Below, piece by piece: positions 18,790 through 27,821 of a DNA stretch of 64,000 nt (positions within the stretch are counted from its first letter, which is position 1; each line of letters starts with the position of its first letter). The stretch comes from Marivirga harenae (GTDB lineage Bacteria > Bacteroidota > Bacteroidia > Cytophagales > Cyclobacteriaceae). The stretch is from contig NZ_CP130565.1 of NCBI RefSeq assembly GCF_030534335.1, forward strand, positions 1,757,501 to 1,821,500, read 5' to 3'. The position numbers and the translations under genes were made by a program. Under the pieces are notes generated by a model. It did not search any database. It was not told where the DNA came from and saw nothing but the letters and a program-made list of their open reading frames with translations.

Positions 18790-19518
18790 ATGGAAAAAAA
18801 TTTGGATAAAAACAATTTACCAAAACATGTAGCCGTTATAATGGACGGCAATGGGAGATGGGCTAAGAAGCAAGGAGCCGCCAGAGTTTTTGGTCATAAA
18901 AATGCCATAAAGTCTGTCCGTGACACTGTTGAGGGATGTGCCGAATTGGGTATTTCTCATTTAAGTTTGTATGCCTTTTCAACTGAAAACTGGGGTAGAC
19001 CCAAAATTGAAGTAGATGCTTTAATGCAATTACTAGTAGCTACGATTAAATCAGAGATGAAAACCCTGATGGAAAATGATGTTAGATTAACTTCCATTGG
19101 AGATATCGAAAAATTGCCTGGTAAGTGTTATAAAGAATTGCAAACTGCCAAGGAGGAAACGGCAAATAATAAGGGCTTAAATTTAATCTTAGCATTGAAT
19201 TATAGCGGGAAATGGGATATTACTCAAGCTTGTAGAAAAGCAATTTATGAAAGTGAGCATAAAGGGTTCAAGAATGAGGATTTGACAGACTTAAAATTCG
19301 AGAGTTATTTGTCAACAGCAGGTATTCCGGATCCCGAACTATTGATTAGGACCAGCGGAGAGTTTAGAATAAGTAATTTTATGCTCTGGCAACTGGCATA
19401 TTCAGAAATTTATATTACAGAGGTTCTTTGGCCTGATTTTAGAAAGGAACATTTGCACGAAGCATTATTAAATTACCAATCTCGAGAGAGAAGATTTGGA
19501 AAAGTATTAAGTGAATGA
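18790..19518 (+). CDS. uppS: Isoprenyl transferase (undecaprenyl diphosphate synthase)
   Basis: 242 residues from the ATG at 18790; a TTG two codons upstream is less likely. Cis-prenyltransferase that elongates farnesyl diphosphate to the C55 lipid carrier for peptidoglycan and polysaccharide synthesis. Signature VAVIMDGNGRWAKKQG (catalytic Asp) is at the start, with YAFSTENWGRP, LNYSGKWDI and the C-terminal DPELLIRTSGEFRISNFMLWQ and YSEIY blocks. Overlaps bamA by 4 nt (ATGA), tying lipid-carrier synthesis to outer-membrane assembly genes. Confidence 0.96.
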   Translation: MEKNLDKNNLPKHVAVIMDGNGRWAKKQGAARVFGHKNAIKSVRDTVEGCAELGISHLSLYAFSTENWGRPKIEVDALMQLLVATIKSEMKTLMENDVRLTSIGDIEKLPGKCYKELQTAKEETANNKGLNLILALNYSGKWDITQACRKAIYESEHKGFKNEDLTDLKFESYLSTAGIPDPELLIRTSGEFRISNFMLWQLAYSEIYITEVLWPDFRKEHLHEALLNYQSRERRFGKVLSE

Positions 19519-22178
19519 AACGACAATTATTATTATTAATTGGTATTCTTATAAGCGCAAATACATTACTAGCGCAAGTTAACCCAGCAATGGACTACAG
19601 TAAGCCTCGTAAATATGAGGTAGTAGAAGTGGTAGCCACTGGTTTGGAGTATTTAGATGAGGGGGCGGTGATTGCTATAACCGGAATTTCAAAGGGTGAC
19701 CGAATTGATATTCCAGGGGATGATATCTCTTTTGCCATTAAGAAGTTGTGGAGACAAGGGCTTTTTGCTGATATTACTGTACGCTACGAAGTGGTTGATG
19801 AAGGCAAGATTAAATTAGTTCTCGATCTAGAGGAGCTTCCTCGATTGACTAGATTCACTTTTGAGGGTATAAAAAAAGCCAAGGTGTCAGAAGTTTCTGA
19901 TGAGTTGAGTTTAGTTAAAGGTAGAATTTTGACAGATGCATCAGTTAAAAACGCAGAACTTAATATCGTAAAATTTTATAAAGGGAAAGGATTTTTGAAT
20001 GTTGAGGTTACTTCCCGGCAAAAGCCAGATAATTTGGTTGGCAATGGGGTAGAGTTGATCTTCAAAGTAGATAAAAAGAATAAAGTTAAAGTCAAGGATA
20101 TCTATTTTGTGGGGAATGAGGCTTTCGGTGACAGACGACTGAAAGGACGACTCAAAAATACAAACGAAAAATTACGTTTTACCTTATTCGAAGATCTTGT
20201 CAGCAGAGCTTTACATTCCAAGCCAAAAGATTGGTTCCAATTTATGACTCAACAAGATTCTGTTGGCATCAGTCAAGCGCTAGATTATTTTGGAGAACAT
20301 GTAAATGTGAATTTCTTCAAATCCTCTAAACTAGTTAAAGCAGATTACGAAGAGGATAAAAATACATTAATCGACTTTTATAATAGTAAAGGCTATAGAG
20401 ATGCAGAAATTTCATATGATAGCATCTTTAAGGACGGCAATAATATAGCCATTGAAATAGGAATAGATGAAGGTAAAAAGTATTACTTCAGGGATATTAA
20501 TTGGACTGGAAATTTTAAGTATAGCGATAAAGTATTAAGTGCTGTTCTTAATATTAATAAAGGTGATATCTATAATCTTGAAAAAATCAACAGAAAATTG
20601 AACTATGATCCTACGGGTAATGATATCAGCTCAATTTATATGGATAATGGTTACTTGTTCTTTAATGTCACACCAGTAGAGGTGAATGTTGAGCAAGATT
20701 CTATTGATTTAGAGTTGAGGGTTTATGAAGGCGCCCAAGCCACAATCAATAAAGTAACCATCAATGGAAACACAAGGACCAATGATCATGTTGTATTAAG
20801 AGAACTTAGGACCATCCCTGGTGAGAAGTTCAGTAGAGAGAAACTAATTAGAACACAAAGGGAATTATCGCAATTAGGATATTTCAACCCAGAAACAGTT
20901 AATCCAACTCCTATACCTAACCCTAATGATGGGACGGTTGATATCAACTGGGATTTGGAAGAAGTGTCAAATGACCAAATCCAATTATCAGGTGGTTGGG
21001 GTGGTTTTATAGGTTTCGTAGGAAGCTTAGGAGTAACCTTTAATAATTTCTCCCTCAGCAACTTTTTAGATTTTGGTAATTGGGATCCATTGCCAGTTGG
21101 AGATGGACAAATCCTATCTTTACAGTTCCAAGCTAATGGTAGACAATTTCAGAGTTATAATTTCTCCTTCACTGAGCCATGGTTAGGTGGCAAAAAACCA
21201 AACGCACTGACGATTGGAGGAAGTTACTCATATCAAGGAGATTTTGTCAATTTCCGCGATCCTAGATCAGGGATTTCTGGCTCATTCAGAATTTTCAGAG
21301 GATTTGCGAGTTTGTCTAGAAGACTAAAATGGCCTGATAACTATTTTACTTTAGCTAATTCATTAGAGTATTCAAGATACACATTGAATAATTCAAATAG
21401 ATTAGGGTTTCAATTGGGTTGTACCACCTGCGAAGCTAATAATATAAGTGTGAAAACCACCATTGCTCGAAATAGTGTTGACAATCCAATTTACCCTAGA
21501 AAAGGATCGAATGTAAGCTTGGCAGTTTCACTTACTCCGCCCTATAGTTTATTGAATAATAAAAATTATGACGAGCTTTCATTCGAAGAAAGTATTAATT
21601 TCCTAGAGTTTAATAAATGGATGTTTGATGCTTCCTTCTTTAATCAGATTGTTGGTGATTTAGTTATCAATACAAGAGCTAATTTTGGTATCATTTCTAG
21701 TTATGGAGATAAAGTGGGAGTTGGACCATTTGAAAGATTTATATTGGGAGGTTCCGGCTTAGCAGGGCAAGGTTTCATTTTAGGAAGTGATATCATTGCC
21801 CTGAGAGGATACGAGGATAATTCGCTTCGACCTACTGAGTTTGTGAGAAGTTTTGAAAATGGGGCCGCAACTAGCCGACAAATCAGTGGAGGAACGATCT
21901 ACAACAAATTTGTTATGGAGTTGAGATATCCTATTTCTCTTAACCCATCAGCCACTATTTTTGTATTGGGCTTTGGAGAGGCAGGAAACACTTGGACCGA
22001 CTTTAGTCAATACAATCCTTACGATCTAAAACGTTCTGCTGGTGTTGGTGCAAGGATTTTTATGCCTGCCTTTGGTACTATCGGTATCGATTGGGGTTAT
22101 GGGTTTGACAACGCTCCTGGAACAAATAGAGCAAGCGGAGGGCAAATACACTTTACAATTGGTAATCAACAAAGATAA
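19515..22178 (+). CDS. bamA: Outer membrane protein assembly factor BamA
   Basis: 887 residues. Signal peptide ending LLAQ. The N-terminal half carries tandem POTRA modules (for example EVVATGLEYLDEGAVI, LTRFTFEGIKKAKVSEV, VKDIYFVGNEAFGDRRLKG, YYFRDINWTGNFKYSDK and INKVTINGNTRTNDHVV). The C-terminal part is the 16-strand barrel with GFGEAGNTW and the terminal GIDWGYGFD...GQIHFTIGNQ. BamA folds and inserts outer-membrane barrels. The upstream uppS start-stop overlap and the downstream pair of Skp-like chaperones fit that role. Confidence 0.95.
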   Translation: MKRQLLLLIGILISANTLLAQVNPAMDYSKPRKYEVVEVVATGLEYLDEGAVIAITGISKGDRIDIPGDDISFAIKKLWRQGLFADITVRYEVVDEGKIKLVLDLEELPRLTRFTFEGIKKAKVSEVSDELSLVKGRILTDASVKNAELNIVKFYKGKGFLNVEVTSRQKPDNLVGNGVELIFKVDKKNKVKVKDIYFVGNEAFGDRRLKGRLKNTNEKLRFTLFEDLVSRALHSKPKDWFQFMTQQDSVGISQALDYFGEHVNVNFFKSSKLVKADYEEDKNTLIDFYNSKGYRDAEISYDSIFKDGNNIAIEIGIDEGKKYYFRDINWTGNFKYSDKVLSAVLNINKGDIYNLEKINRKLNYDPTGNDISSIYMDNGYLFFNVTPVEVNVEQDSIDLELRVYEGAQATINKVTINGNTRTNDHVVLRELRTIPGEKFSREKLIRTQRELSQLGYFNPETVNPTPIPNPNDGTVDINWDLEEVSNDQIQLSGGWGGFIGFVGSLGVTFNNFSLSNFLDFGNWDPLPVGDGQILSLQFQANGRQFQSYNFSFTEPWLGGKKPNALTIGGSYSYQGDFVNFRDPRSGISGSFRIFRGFASLSRRLKWPDNYFTLANSLEYSRYTLNNSNRLGFQLGCTTCEANNISVKTTIARNSVDNPIYPRKGSNVSLAVSLTPPYSLLNNKNYDELSFEESINFLEFNKWMFDASFFNQIVGDLVINTRANFGIISSYGDKVGVGPFERFILGGSGLAGQGFILGSDIIALRGYEDNSLRPTEFVRSFENGAATSRQISGGTIYNKFVMELRYPISLNPSATIFVLGFGEAGNTWTDFSQYNPYDLKRSAGVGARIFMPAFGTIGIDWGYGFDNAPGTNRASGGQIHFTIGNQQR

Positions 22179-22184
22179 ATTGGT

Positions 22185-22727
22185 ATGAGATTTGTTAAAG
22201 TCCTAATAACAATTGTAATTTTAAGCCTGAGTTCGCAAATGGCGAGCGCACAGAAATTTGGCTATGTAGATTCTAAGTTCATTTTGAGTAAGATGCCAGA
22301 GTATAATGAGGCAAAACAAGAAATTGATGCACTTACTTCCGCATGGCAAAATGAAATCAAACAGATGCGTAAGGAGATAGAATCCAGATATGCAGAATTG
22401 AAAGCAGAGGAGGTATTGCTAACGAAGGAATTAAAGGAAGAGCGATTGGCTGGTATTGAAGAGAAGGAGAAAGAGGTTGAAGAGTACCAAAATAAAGTGT
22501 TCGGATTTAATGGTTTACTTTTTTTAAAGAAGAAGGAATTAATTAAACCTGTACAGGATAAGGTTTTTGATGCCGTAGAAATAGTTGCCAAAAAGGAAAG
22601 ATTACAAATAGTATTCGATAAAGCGGGTGAGCTTATCATGATATATACTGATCCTATTCATGATTATACAGATTTAGTTCTAGAAGAATTAGGATTGTTA
22701 GACGAAAACGATTTAAACAAAAATTAA
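22185..22727 (+). CDS. OmpH/Skp family periplasmic chaperone (first copy)
   Basis: 180 residues. Signal peptide ends ASAQ. Mature start KFGYVDSKFILSKMPEYNEAK is the OmpH family opening, followed by a long charged coiled-coil (about residues 40-115) and a closing ERLQIVFDKAGELIMIYTDP block. Trimeric jellyfish-like chaperone that escorts unfolded outer-membrane proteins to BamA. Begins 6 nt after the bamA stop. Confidence 0.92.
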   Translation: MRFVKVLITIVILSLSSQMASAQKFGYVDSKFILSKMPEYNEAKQEIDALTSAWQNEIKQMRKEIESRYAELKAEEVLLTKELKEERLAGIEEKEKEVEEYQNKVFGFNGLLFLKKKELIKPVQDKVFDAVEIVAKKERLQIVFDKAGELIMIYTDPIHDYTDLVLEELGLLDENDLNKN

Positions 22728-22746
22728 TAAAAGTAAAAATAGACAG

Positions 22747-23277
22747 ATGAAAAAGGGATTAATATTAATTTTAGCTTTGGGCTTATTTTATACAGCAAGT
22801 GCCCAAGAGACAAAAATAGGATTTACAAATGCTGATTATGTTTTAAGCTTAATGCCTGAATCAAAAGAAGTACAATCTCAAGTAGAGGCTTACGAAAAAC
22901 AATTTTCAAATTCTATTCAGCAAAAGTACCAGGATTTTCAAGCTCAAGTTGCAGAATATCAGCAAAATGCACCTACCATGACTGAACAGGTTAGAGCTGA
23001 AAAAGAGCAGGAATTGCAAGGTTTACAACAATCATTGCAAAAATTCCAGCAAGATGCGGAGCAATCAATTGCACGTAAGCAGCAAGAGCTTTATCAGCCG
23101 TTATATGAGAAAATTCAAAATGCTATTGATAAAGTAGCAGAAGAGAATGGGTATACTCATGTACTAAGAGCTGAGGCTTTGTTATATATATCTGATGAAG
23201 AATCAGGTGATATCTCTAAAATGGTATTAAATAAATTAGGCGTTGAAGCTCCAGATGCTTCCGCAACTGACAATTGA
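22747..23277 (+). CDS. OmpH/Skp family periplasmic chaperone (second copy)
   Basis: 176 residues. Signal peptide ends ASAQ. Mature N-terminus ETKIGFTNADYVLSLMPESKE parallels the first copy, then a glutamine-rich coiled coil (residues 45-115) and NGYTHVLRAEALLYISDEE. The coiled-coil composition differs from its neighbour (Gln-rich rather than Glu/Lys-rich), so the paired chaperones may have different client ranges; that is inference. Last gene before a strong terminator. Confidence 0.92.
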   Translation: MKKGLILILALGLFYTASAQETKIGFTNADYVLSLMPESKEVQSQVEAYEKQFSNSIQQKYQDFQAQVAEYQQNAPTMTEQVRAEKEQELQGLQQSLQKFQQDAEQSIARKQQELYQPLYEKIQNAIDKVAEENGYTHVLRAEALLYISDEESGDISKMVLNKLGVEAPDASATDN

Positions 23278-23327
23278 TAAATTCTTGAAAATACTATTTC
23301 AATTTCAATTGAAATATAATGATATTG

Positions 23328-23355
23328 GCCCTGAAGAAATTCAGGGCTTTTTTTT
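23328..23355 (+). terminator. Rho-independent terminator of the uppS-bamA-ompH unit
   Basis: GCCCTGA (23328-23334) pairs with TCAGGGC (23341-23347) across a 6-nt loop, followed by T8. It lies 51 nt after the second ompH stop. Confidence 0.9.
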
Positions 23356-23375
23356 GTCCTAAACTATAATTTAAT

Positions 23376-24275
23376 ATGAACAATCTACCACCATTTCTGA
23401 AAAAAGGCGATTTGATCTTAGTGTTAAGTCCGTCAGGGGTGGTTGATAAGGATTTAGTGATAGATGGAATCGCAATCCTTAAAGACGTGGGTTATAAAGT
23501 AGAAGTTTCTCCCAATACCTTTAATGCTCATTTTAAATTTGGCGCAACTCACCAGCAAAGGATTTCAGATTTACAATTCGCCTTAGACCACAAAGAAGCA
23601 AAAGCCATTTATTGTGCTCGAGGTGGCTTCGGAATTACTCACATAATTGATGCTTTGGATTGGACTCAGTTTAAAAGAAATCCTAAATGGGTTATAGGTT
23701 TTAGTGATATAACCGCACTTTTACATGCCGCATTTCAAAATGGGTTTTGCTCTTTACATACTAGTGTTCTTCAAGGATTACCAAAACTTTCAGGAGACTA
23801 TAAGAGCAAATTGATTGAATCTTTATCTGGTAATATTAGCACCATAAAAGCTACTAGCACTTTTAATAAAGGAGGAACAGCAGAAGGGCAATTAATAGGA
23901 GGGAACTTATCCTTGTTGGTTCATCAAATTGGAACCCAAACGGAATTAGATTATGATGGTAAAATTCTTTTTATAGAAGAAGTAGCCGAGCCACTATATA
24001 ATATTGACCGTATGTTATTGCAATTAAAAAGAGCTGGTAAATTGAAAGACTTAGCGGGATTGGTAGTAGGGCAATTTACTAATCTTACAGAAGATAAATC
24101 TATTTATGGACAATCTGTTGAGGAAATCATTTTGGCTCATTGTGAGGATTATGATTTTCCTATTGGCTTCAATTTTCCATTTGGGCACGGAATGGAGAAT
24201 GTGGCTTTGGTGCATGGGGTTGAGGTAGAATTGTTCATAGAGGACGATGTAGCTGAGTTGAAATATTTGCTTTAA
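23376..24275 (+). CDS. LD-carboxypeptidase (S66 family)
   Basis: 299 residues. Muramoyltetrapeptide carboxypeptidase, which trims the terminal D-Ala from tetrapeptides during murein recycling. Family blocks seen are GDLILVLSPSGVVDK, YCARGGFGITHII, the nucleophile region WVIGFSDITALLHA with the Ser, IEEVAEPLYNIDRML with the Glu, and the closing FGHGMENVALVHGVEVEL with the His. There is no signal peptide, so it is cytoplasmic like LdcA. Stands alone, starting 20 nt after a terminator. Confidence 0.92.
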   Translation: MNNLPPFLKKGDLILVLSPSGVVDKDLVIDGIAILKDVGYKVEVSPNTFNAHFKFGATHQQRISDLQFALDHKEAKAIYCARGGFGITHIIDALDWTQFKRNPKWVIGFSDITALLHAAFQNGFCSLHTSVLQGLPKLSGDYKSKLIESLSGNISTIKATSTFNKGGTAEGQLIGGNLSLLVHQIGTQTELDYDGKILFIEEVAEPLYNIDRMLLQLKRAGKLKDLAGLVVGQFTNLTEDKSIYGQSVEEIILAHCEDYDFPIGFNFPFGHGMENVALVHGVEVELFIEDDVAELKYLL

Positions 24276-24281
24276 ACTATT

Positions 24282-24536
24282 TTAATCACCGTACATCTGT
24301 TTCCATAAAAATCTCAAACCCCTTTTTAGGTAAAATTGGCCCCTGAAATGGATAGAAAAATGCACTGCCTCCCCAAAGTCAGGCACTATTTGGAGGCGGT
24401 GCAGTTTTAGGTGTGCTTTTTTTGCGCATGCTTTACATAATTTAACATTAGCCTCTATGAATTTAATGATGAGATACATCAATATAGGTCTTTTCATTAG
24501 CTTGATTTCTAAATGGAAACAAGAAATTCCGATCAT
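24282..24536 (-). CDS. Unrecognised small protein, start fused to the chrA stop
   Basis: 84 codons starting with ATG directly after the chrA stop (TAAATG junction), ending 7 nt from the convergent carboxypeptidase gene. The product is basic, with a hydrophobic segment near residues 15-28 and a CKAC motif near residue 34. No family is recognised. A second in-frame Met at residue 14 is an alternative start. The tight junction argues for translational coupling, but the protein reads unlike its neighbours, so it may be a chance frame. Confidence 0.3.
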   Translation of the reverse strand: MIGISCFHLEIKLMKRPILMYLIIKFIEANVKLCKACAKKAHLKLHRLQIVPDFGEAVHFSIHFRGQFYLKRGLRFLWKQMYGD

Positions 24537-25715
24537 TTAGCCCAACAAAAACCCAGCTAACAACCCAATCAAAACTACATAAGGAGCTGGAATCTTCGTA
24601 AAAAGCAAGATGGCTACTGTTCCAATTATCAAACTGAAATTGAGCATCGTATTTTGCACAGGCTCAAATAGTAGGAATATGGCGGCTACCACCATTCCTG
24701 AGCTGACCGCAGTAATCCCTTCCAAAGAGGCTTTAATAATTCTAAATTTTTTCAGTTGATCCCAGAACCTAATGAGGAAAATCATCATTAAAGTGCCAGG
24801 AACGAATATTCCTACAGCTGCTAAAAAGCCACCAAGTATCTCACCCCAAACGCCATATTCTCGCATGGAAAGTGCGCCTATATAACTGGCAAATGAGAAA
24901 GTTGGACCGGGAATGGCTTGCGCTATGGCAAATCCGCTCAAAAATTCTGATGAAGAGAGATAATCCTTAAAATCTACAAATTCAGTATAAAGAAAAGGAA
25001 TTAATACCTGTCCACCTCCAAAAATCAAACTTCCGTTCCTATAGAAGTTTTCCAAAAGCCTGATGGGCAATGATTGCGTAAAAAGTCCAATTACTGCGAT
25101 TAGTACCAATACACTAATCCAAATAATAAGTGCCGTCCATCTGATCTTAATTTTTTCTTTCTCTTCTATCGGCTGTGACTTGTATTTGAAGGCCGTAATA
25201 AAACCACCCACTAAAATCAAGACTGGAAATAAATAAGGAGAATTAATCCAAACGGATATTGCTGCTGATATCACAAGCAAAATAACACTCGTTTTGGAGT
25301 GAATCACTTTTTTGACAATCCGATAGGCTGCAGCTGCTACAAAGCCCACTGCAATGGGCTGGACGAAAGTCAAGAAGTGAGTGGATAACTGATTTTCATC
25401 TATATTGGACATGATAATTCCAAAAGCTGTCATCAGTGCAACTCCAGGAATTACCCAGACAAATAAAGTTAAAAAAGCAAAAGGTGCACCACCTATTTTT
25501 GTCGCCAAACCCGTCAAAATTTGAGTGGATGAAGGCCCTGGCAACATTTGGCACAAGGCATTCATTTCTATCAGTTCTTTTTCTGTCAGGTACCCTCTTT
25601 TATAAACCAGGTGGTCTAAAAAGAACGCAAAATGAGCAGTAGCACCTCCAAATGTGGTGAGAGACAGGATAAAAATATCCTTCAAATAGATCAGGTATCT
25701 GATATTCCTAACCAC
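24537..25715 (-). CDS. chrA: Chromate transporter family protein, two-domain type
   Basis: 392 residues, about 10-12 membrane spans. Two homologous CHR halves: the first has LPGPSSTQILTGLATKIGG near residue 57 and the second AIPGPTFSFASYIG near residue 262, each preceded by a FGGG/FGGA-type motif (TTFGGATAHFAF; LIFGGGQVLIPFL). This is the long ChrA architecture. The family is linked to chromate efflux, but several members have other or unknown substrates. The oxygenase gene ends 3 nt upstream on the same strand, so the two form an operon. Confidence 0.9.
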   Translation of the reverse strand: MVRNIRYLIYLKDIFILSLTTFGGATAHFAFFLDHLVYKRGYLTEKELIEMNALCQMLPGPSSTQILTGLATKIGGAPFAFLTLFVWVIPGVALMTAFGIIMSNIDENQLSTHFLTFVQPIAVGFVAAAAYRIVKKVIHSKTSVILLVISAAISVWINSPYLFPVLILVGGFITAFKYKSQPIEEKEKIKIRWTALIIWISVLVLIAVIGLFTQSLPIRLLENFYRNGSLIFGGGQVLIPFLYTEFVDFKDYLSSSEFLSGFAIAQAIPGPTFSFASYIGALSMREYGVWGEILGGFLAAVGIFVPGTLMMIFLIRFWDQLKKFRIIKASLEGITAVSSGMVVAAIFLLFEPVQNTMLNFSLIIGTVAILLFTKIPAPYVVLIGLLAGFLLG

Positions 25716-25718
25716 TCA

Positions 25719-26693
25719 CTATTTTTTCAACAAGCCAATTTCTGCTAGTCTTTCAGCTAAAAATGCTCCTGCTGTCATATCATCATACTGTTTTGGATTC
25801 TCCTTGTCTACACAGCTATCCAAACAGCTGAGATCCATAGATGATTTGGGATGCATAAAAAATGGAATACTGTATCTTGATTTTTTCATCTGGTCTTTAG
25901 GTGGATTCACTACCCTGTGGATAGTGGATTTCAGTTTATCGTTGGTCAATCTCGCCAACATATCGCCCACATTTACCACCAATTGATTGGGCAAAGCCGT
26001 AATTGGAATCCATTCGCCATCTCTTCTTAACACTTGCAATCCATCTGCACTGGCGCCCATCAGAAGAGTAATTAAATTAATATCTCCATGTTGAGCGGCT
26101 CTAACTGCATCTGCAGGTAAATCTTCGGGATTTTCGATAGGAGGATAATGTATAGCACGTAAAATGCTATTCCCATAAGTCACTTCAGAATCAAAATAGT
26201 TTTCATTCAAACCTAAGTAAAGCGCTATGGCTCTTAGCATTTCGAATCCAGTCTTTTCTAGGTTTTGATACGCCTCTTTAGCTAAGCTTGCTAATTCAGG
26301 AACTTCTGAGGGCCATAAATTATCAGGATATTCTTTTTTCAACTCATGATTATCAGGTACAAATTGACCTACCTGATAAAATTCCTTTAAATCAGGTACT
26401 TTATGTCCTTTAGCTTGCTCTTTCCCTTTGCTAGTATAGCCTCTTTGCCCAGCTAACTCCTCTTTTTCGTATGCTTTTTTCTGTTCAGTGGGTAAGCTAA
26501 AGAAATCTTCAACTGCTTTATACAGTTTTTGGCTAAGGTCATCACTTAAATAATGGCCTTTAATAGCTACAAAGCCAATAGTATTATAAGCTTCTCCTAA
26601 TTCTTTAACGAATTGCTTTTTTGTTTCATCAGTTCCTTTGGTGAAATCCTCTAGGTTTAAAGAAGGAATTTCGTCATATAATTTTTTGCTCAT
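25719..26693 (-). CDS. Isopenicillin N synthase-like 2-oxoglutarate/Fe(II) oxygenase
   Basis: 324 residues. Jelly-roll oxygenase with the N-terminal non-haem dioxygenase region (IPSLNLEDF...GFVAIKGH) and the iron site HGD near residue 205 (AAQHGDINLITLL) with the distal His in KSTIHRVVNPP; SRYSIPFFMHP holds the co-substrate-binding Arg. The substrate is unknown; homologues in bacteria are usually annotated only at family level. Only 3 nt separate it from chrA. Transcription faces away from the lipoprotein gene at 26788. Confidence 0.9.
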   Translation of the reverse strand: MSKKLYDEIPSLNLEDFTKGTDETKKQFVKELGEAYNTIGFVAIKGHYLSDDLSQKLYKAVEDFFSLPTEQKKAYEKEELAGQRGYTSKGKEQAKGHKVPDLKEFYQVGQFVPDNHELKKEYPDNLWPSEVPELASLAKEAYQNLEKTGFEMLRAIALYLGLNENYFDSEVTYGNSILRAIHYPPIENPEDLPADAVRAAQHGDINLITLLMGASADGLQVLRRDGEWIPITALPNQLVVNVGDMLARLTNDKLKSTIHRVVNPPKDQMKKSRYSIPFFMHPKSSMDLSCLDSCVDKENPKQYDDMTAGAFLAERLAEIGLLKK

Positions 26694-26787
26694 AACAGTA
26701 TCGGGTTTAATCGTGTTGATAGTGTAACATATTCACACTACCTTAGTACACTTTAGTAAAGTAAATTAAATCAAAAAACATAAAACC

Positions 26788-27618
26788 ATGAAAAAAGCCA
26801 CTATAAGATTTAGTATTTTATTTGCTATGGCGGCAATTTTTGCTTGTAACACAGGAAATAAAGAAGAAAAATCCGAAAACGAAGATAAATCGACTGAAGA
26901 AAAAGTACAAGAATCAGTTTCTTCTATCAGTTTGACACCCGTTGAATCACCGCAGTTTGATGATTCTATGTTAGAGATGTTAAGCCCAATGGAAAACGAA
27001 ACCAATATTGAGGCAGGCCCGGTTAAGTTCTCGTATAATGTGAAAAATTATGAACTAGCAACTCAAACAATTGATGCAGATGTTAAGAATTGTGCTAATT
27101 CGCCAAAAGGTCAACATATCCATTTGATTTTAAATAATCAGCCTTACTCAGCTCATTATGAAGCCGAATTCACGAAAGACTTAGAGGAAGGTCATTATGT
27201 AGCCTTATCATTCTTGTCTCGTTCTTATCATGAAAGTGTAAAGAGCTATGGTGCGGCAAATATTCGTCAGTTTACTGTAGGAAAAGAACCTAGTGGTCAG
27301 GAAATAGCCGATTTATCAGATCCGCACATGTTTTATAGTCGTCCGAAAGGAACCTATTCTGGTAAGGATGCTAAAAAAGTATTGCTGGATTTTTACCTAT
27401 TAAATACCGAGCTTTCTGAGGAAGGAAATAAAGTAAGAGCCACCATCAACGGTGAAGAATTTATGCTTGATAATTGGCAACCGTATTTTATAGAGGGTGC
27501 TGAAATGGGAGAAATGAAAATCAAATTAGAGTTATTAGACGCAGATGGAAAACTAATTCCTAGTCCTTTCAATCCGGTTGAAAGAACGGTTACTTTAGAA
27601 GAAGGAGATGCTTCATAA
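26788..27618 (+). CDS. Uncharacterised lipoprotein
   Basis: 276 residues. Lipoprotein signal with Cys20 in AAIFACNTG, then a low-complexity acidic linker of Glu/Lys/Ser (residues 24-45). The remaining ~220 residues look like two beta-rich modules: a first with VKFSYNVKNYELATQT and GQHIHLILNNQPY, a second with KVLLDFYLLNTELSEEGNKVRATINGEEF. Similar proteins are common in Bacteroidota, but I know no function. The His-rich block (KGQHIHLI, HYEAEF, EGHYVALSF) could bind a metal; that is speculation. Followed by a good terminator. Confidence 0.7.
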   Translation: MKKATIRFSILFAMAAIFACNTGNKEEKSENEDKSTEEKVQESVSSISLTPVESPQFDDSMLEMLSPMENETNIEAGPVKFSYNVKNYELATQTIDADVKNCANSPKGQHIHLILNNQPYSAHYEAEFTKDLEEGHYVALSFLSRSYHESVKSYGAANIRQFTVGKEPSGQEIADLSDPHMFYSRPKGTYSGKDAKKVLLDFYLLNTELSEEGNKVRATINGEEFMLDNWQPYFIEGAEMGEMKIKLELLDADGKLIPSPFNPVERTVTLEEGDAS

Positions 27619-27641
27619 GTCTAATTCAATTAGAACATAAG

Positions 27642-27676
27642 CCCGCAAGTTTTTCAAAAAGCTTGCGGGTTTTTTT
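27642..27676 (+). terminator. Rho-independent terminator
   Basis: CCCGCAAG (27642-27649) pairs with CTTGCGGG (27662-27669), followed by T7. It lies 23 nt after the lipoprotein gene. Confidence 0.92.
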
Positions 27677-27821
27677 ATGTCCAACAGGAAAGTATCTTAA
27701 AACTTTTATCTATTGTCCATTTATTTATTAGCACATCATTAGCTAATTACTTAATTTTATCGCTGAATTGGGAAATACATTTTTATTCCAATAGTAGAAA
27801 AAATATTAAAATAGTATACAA

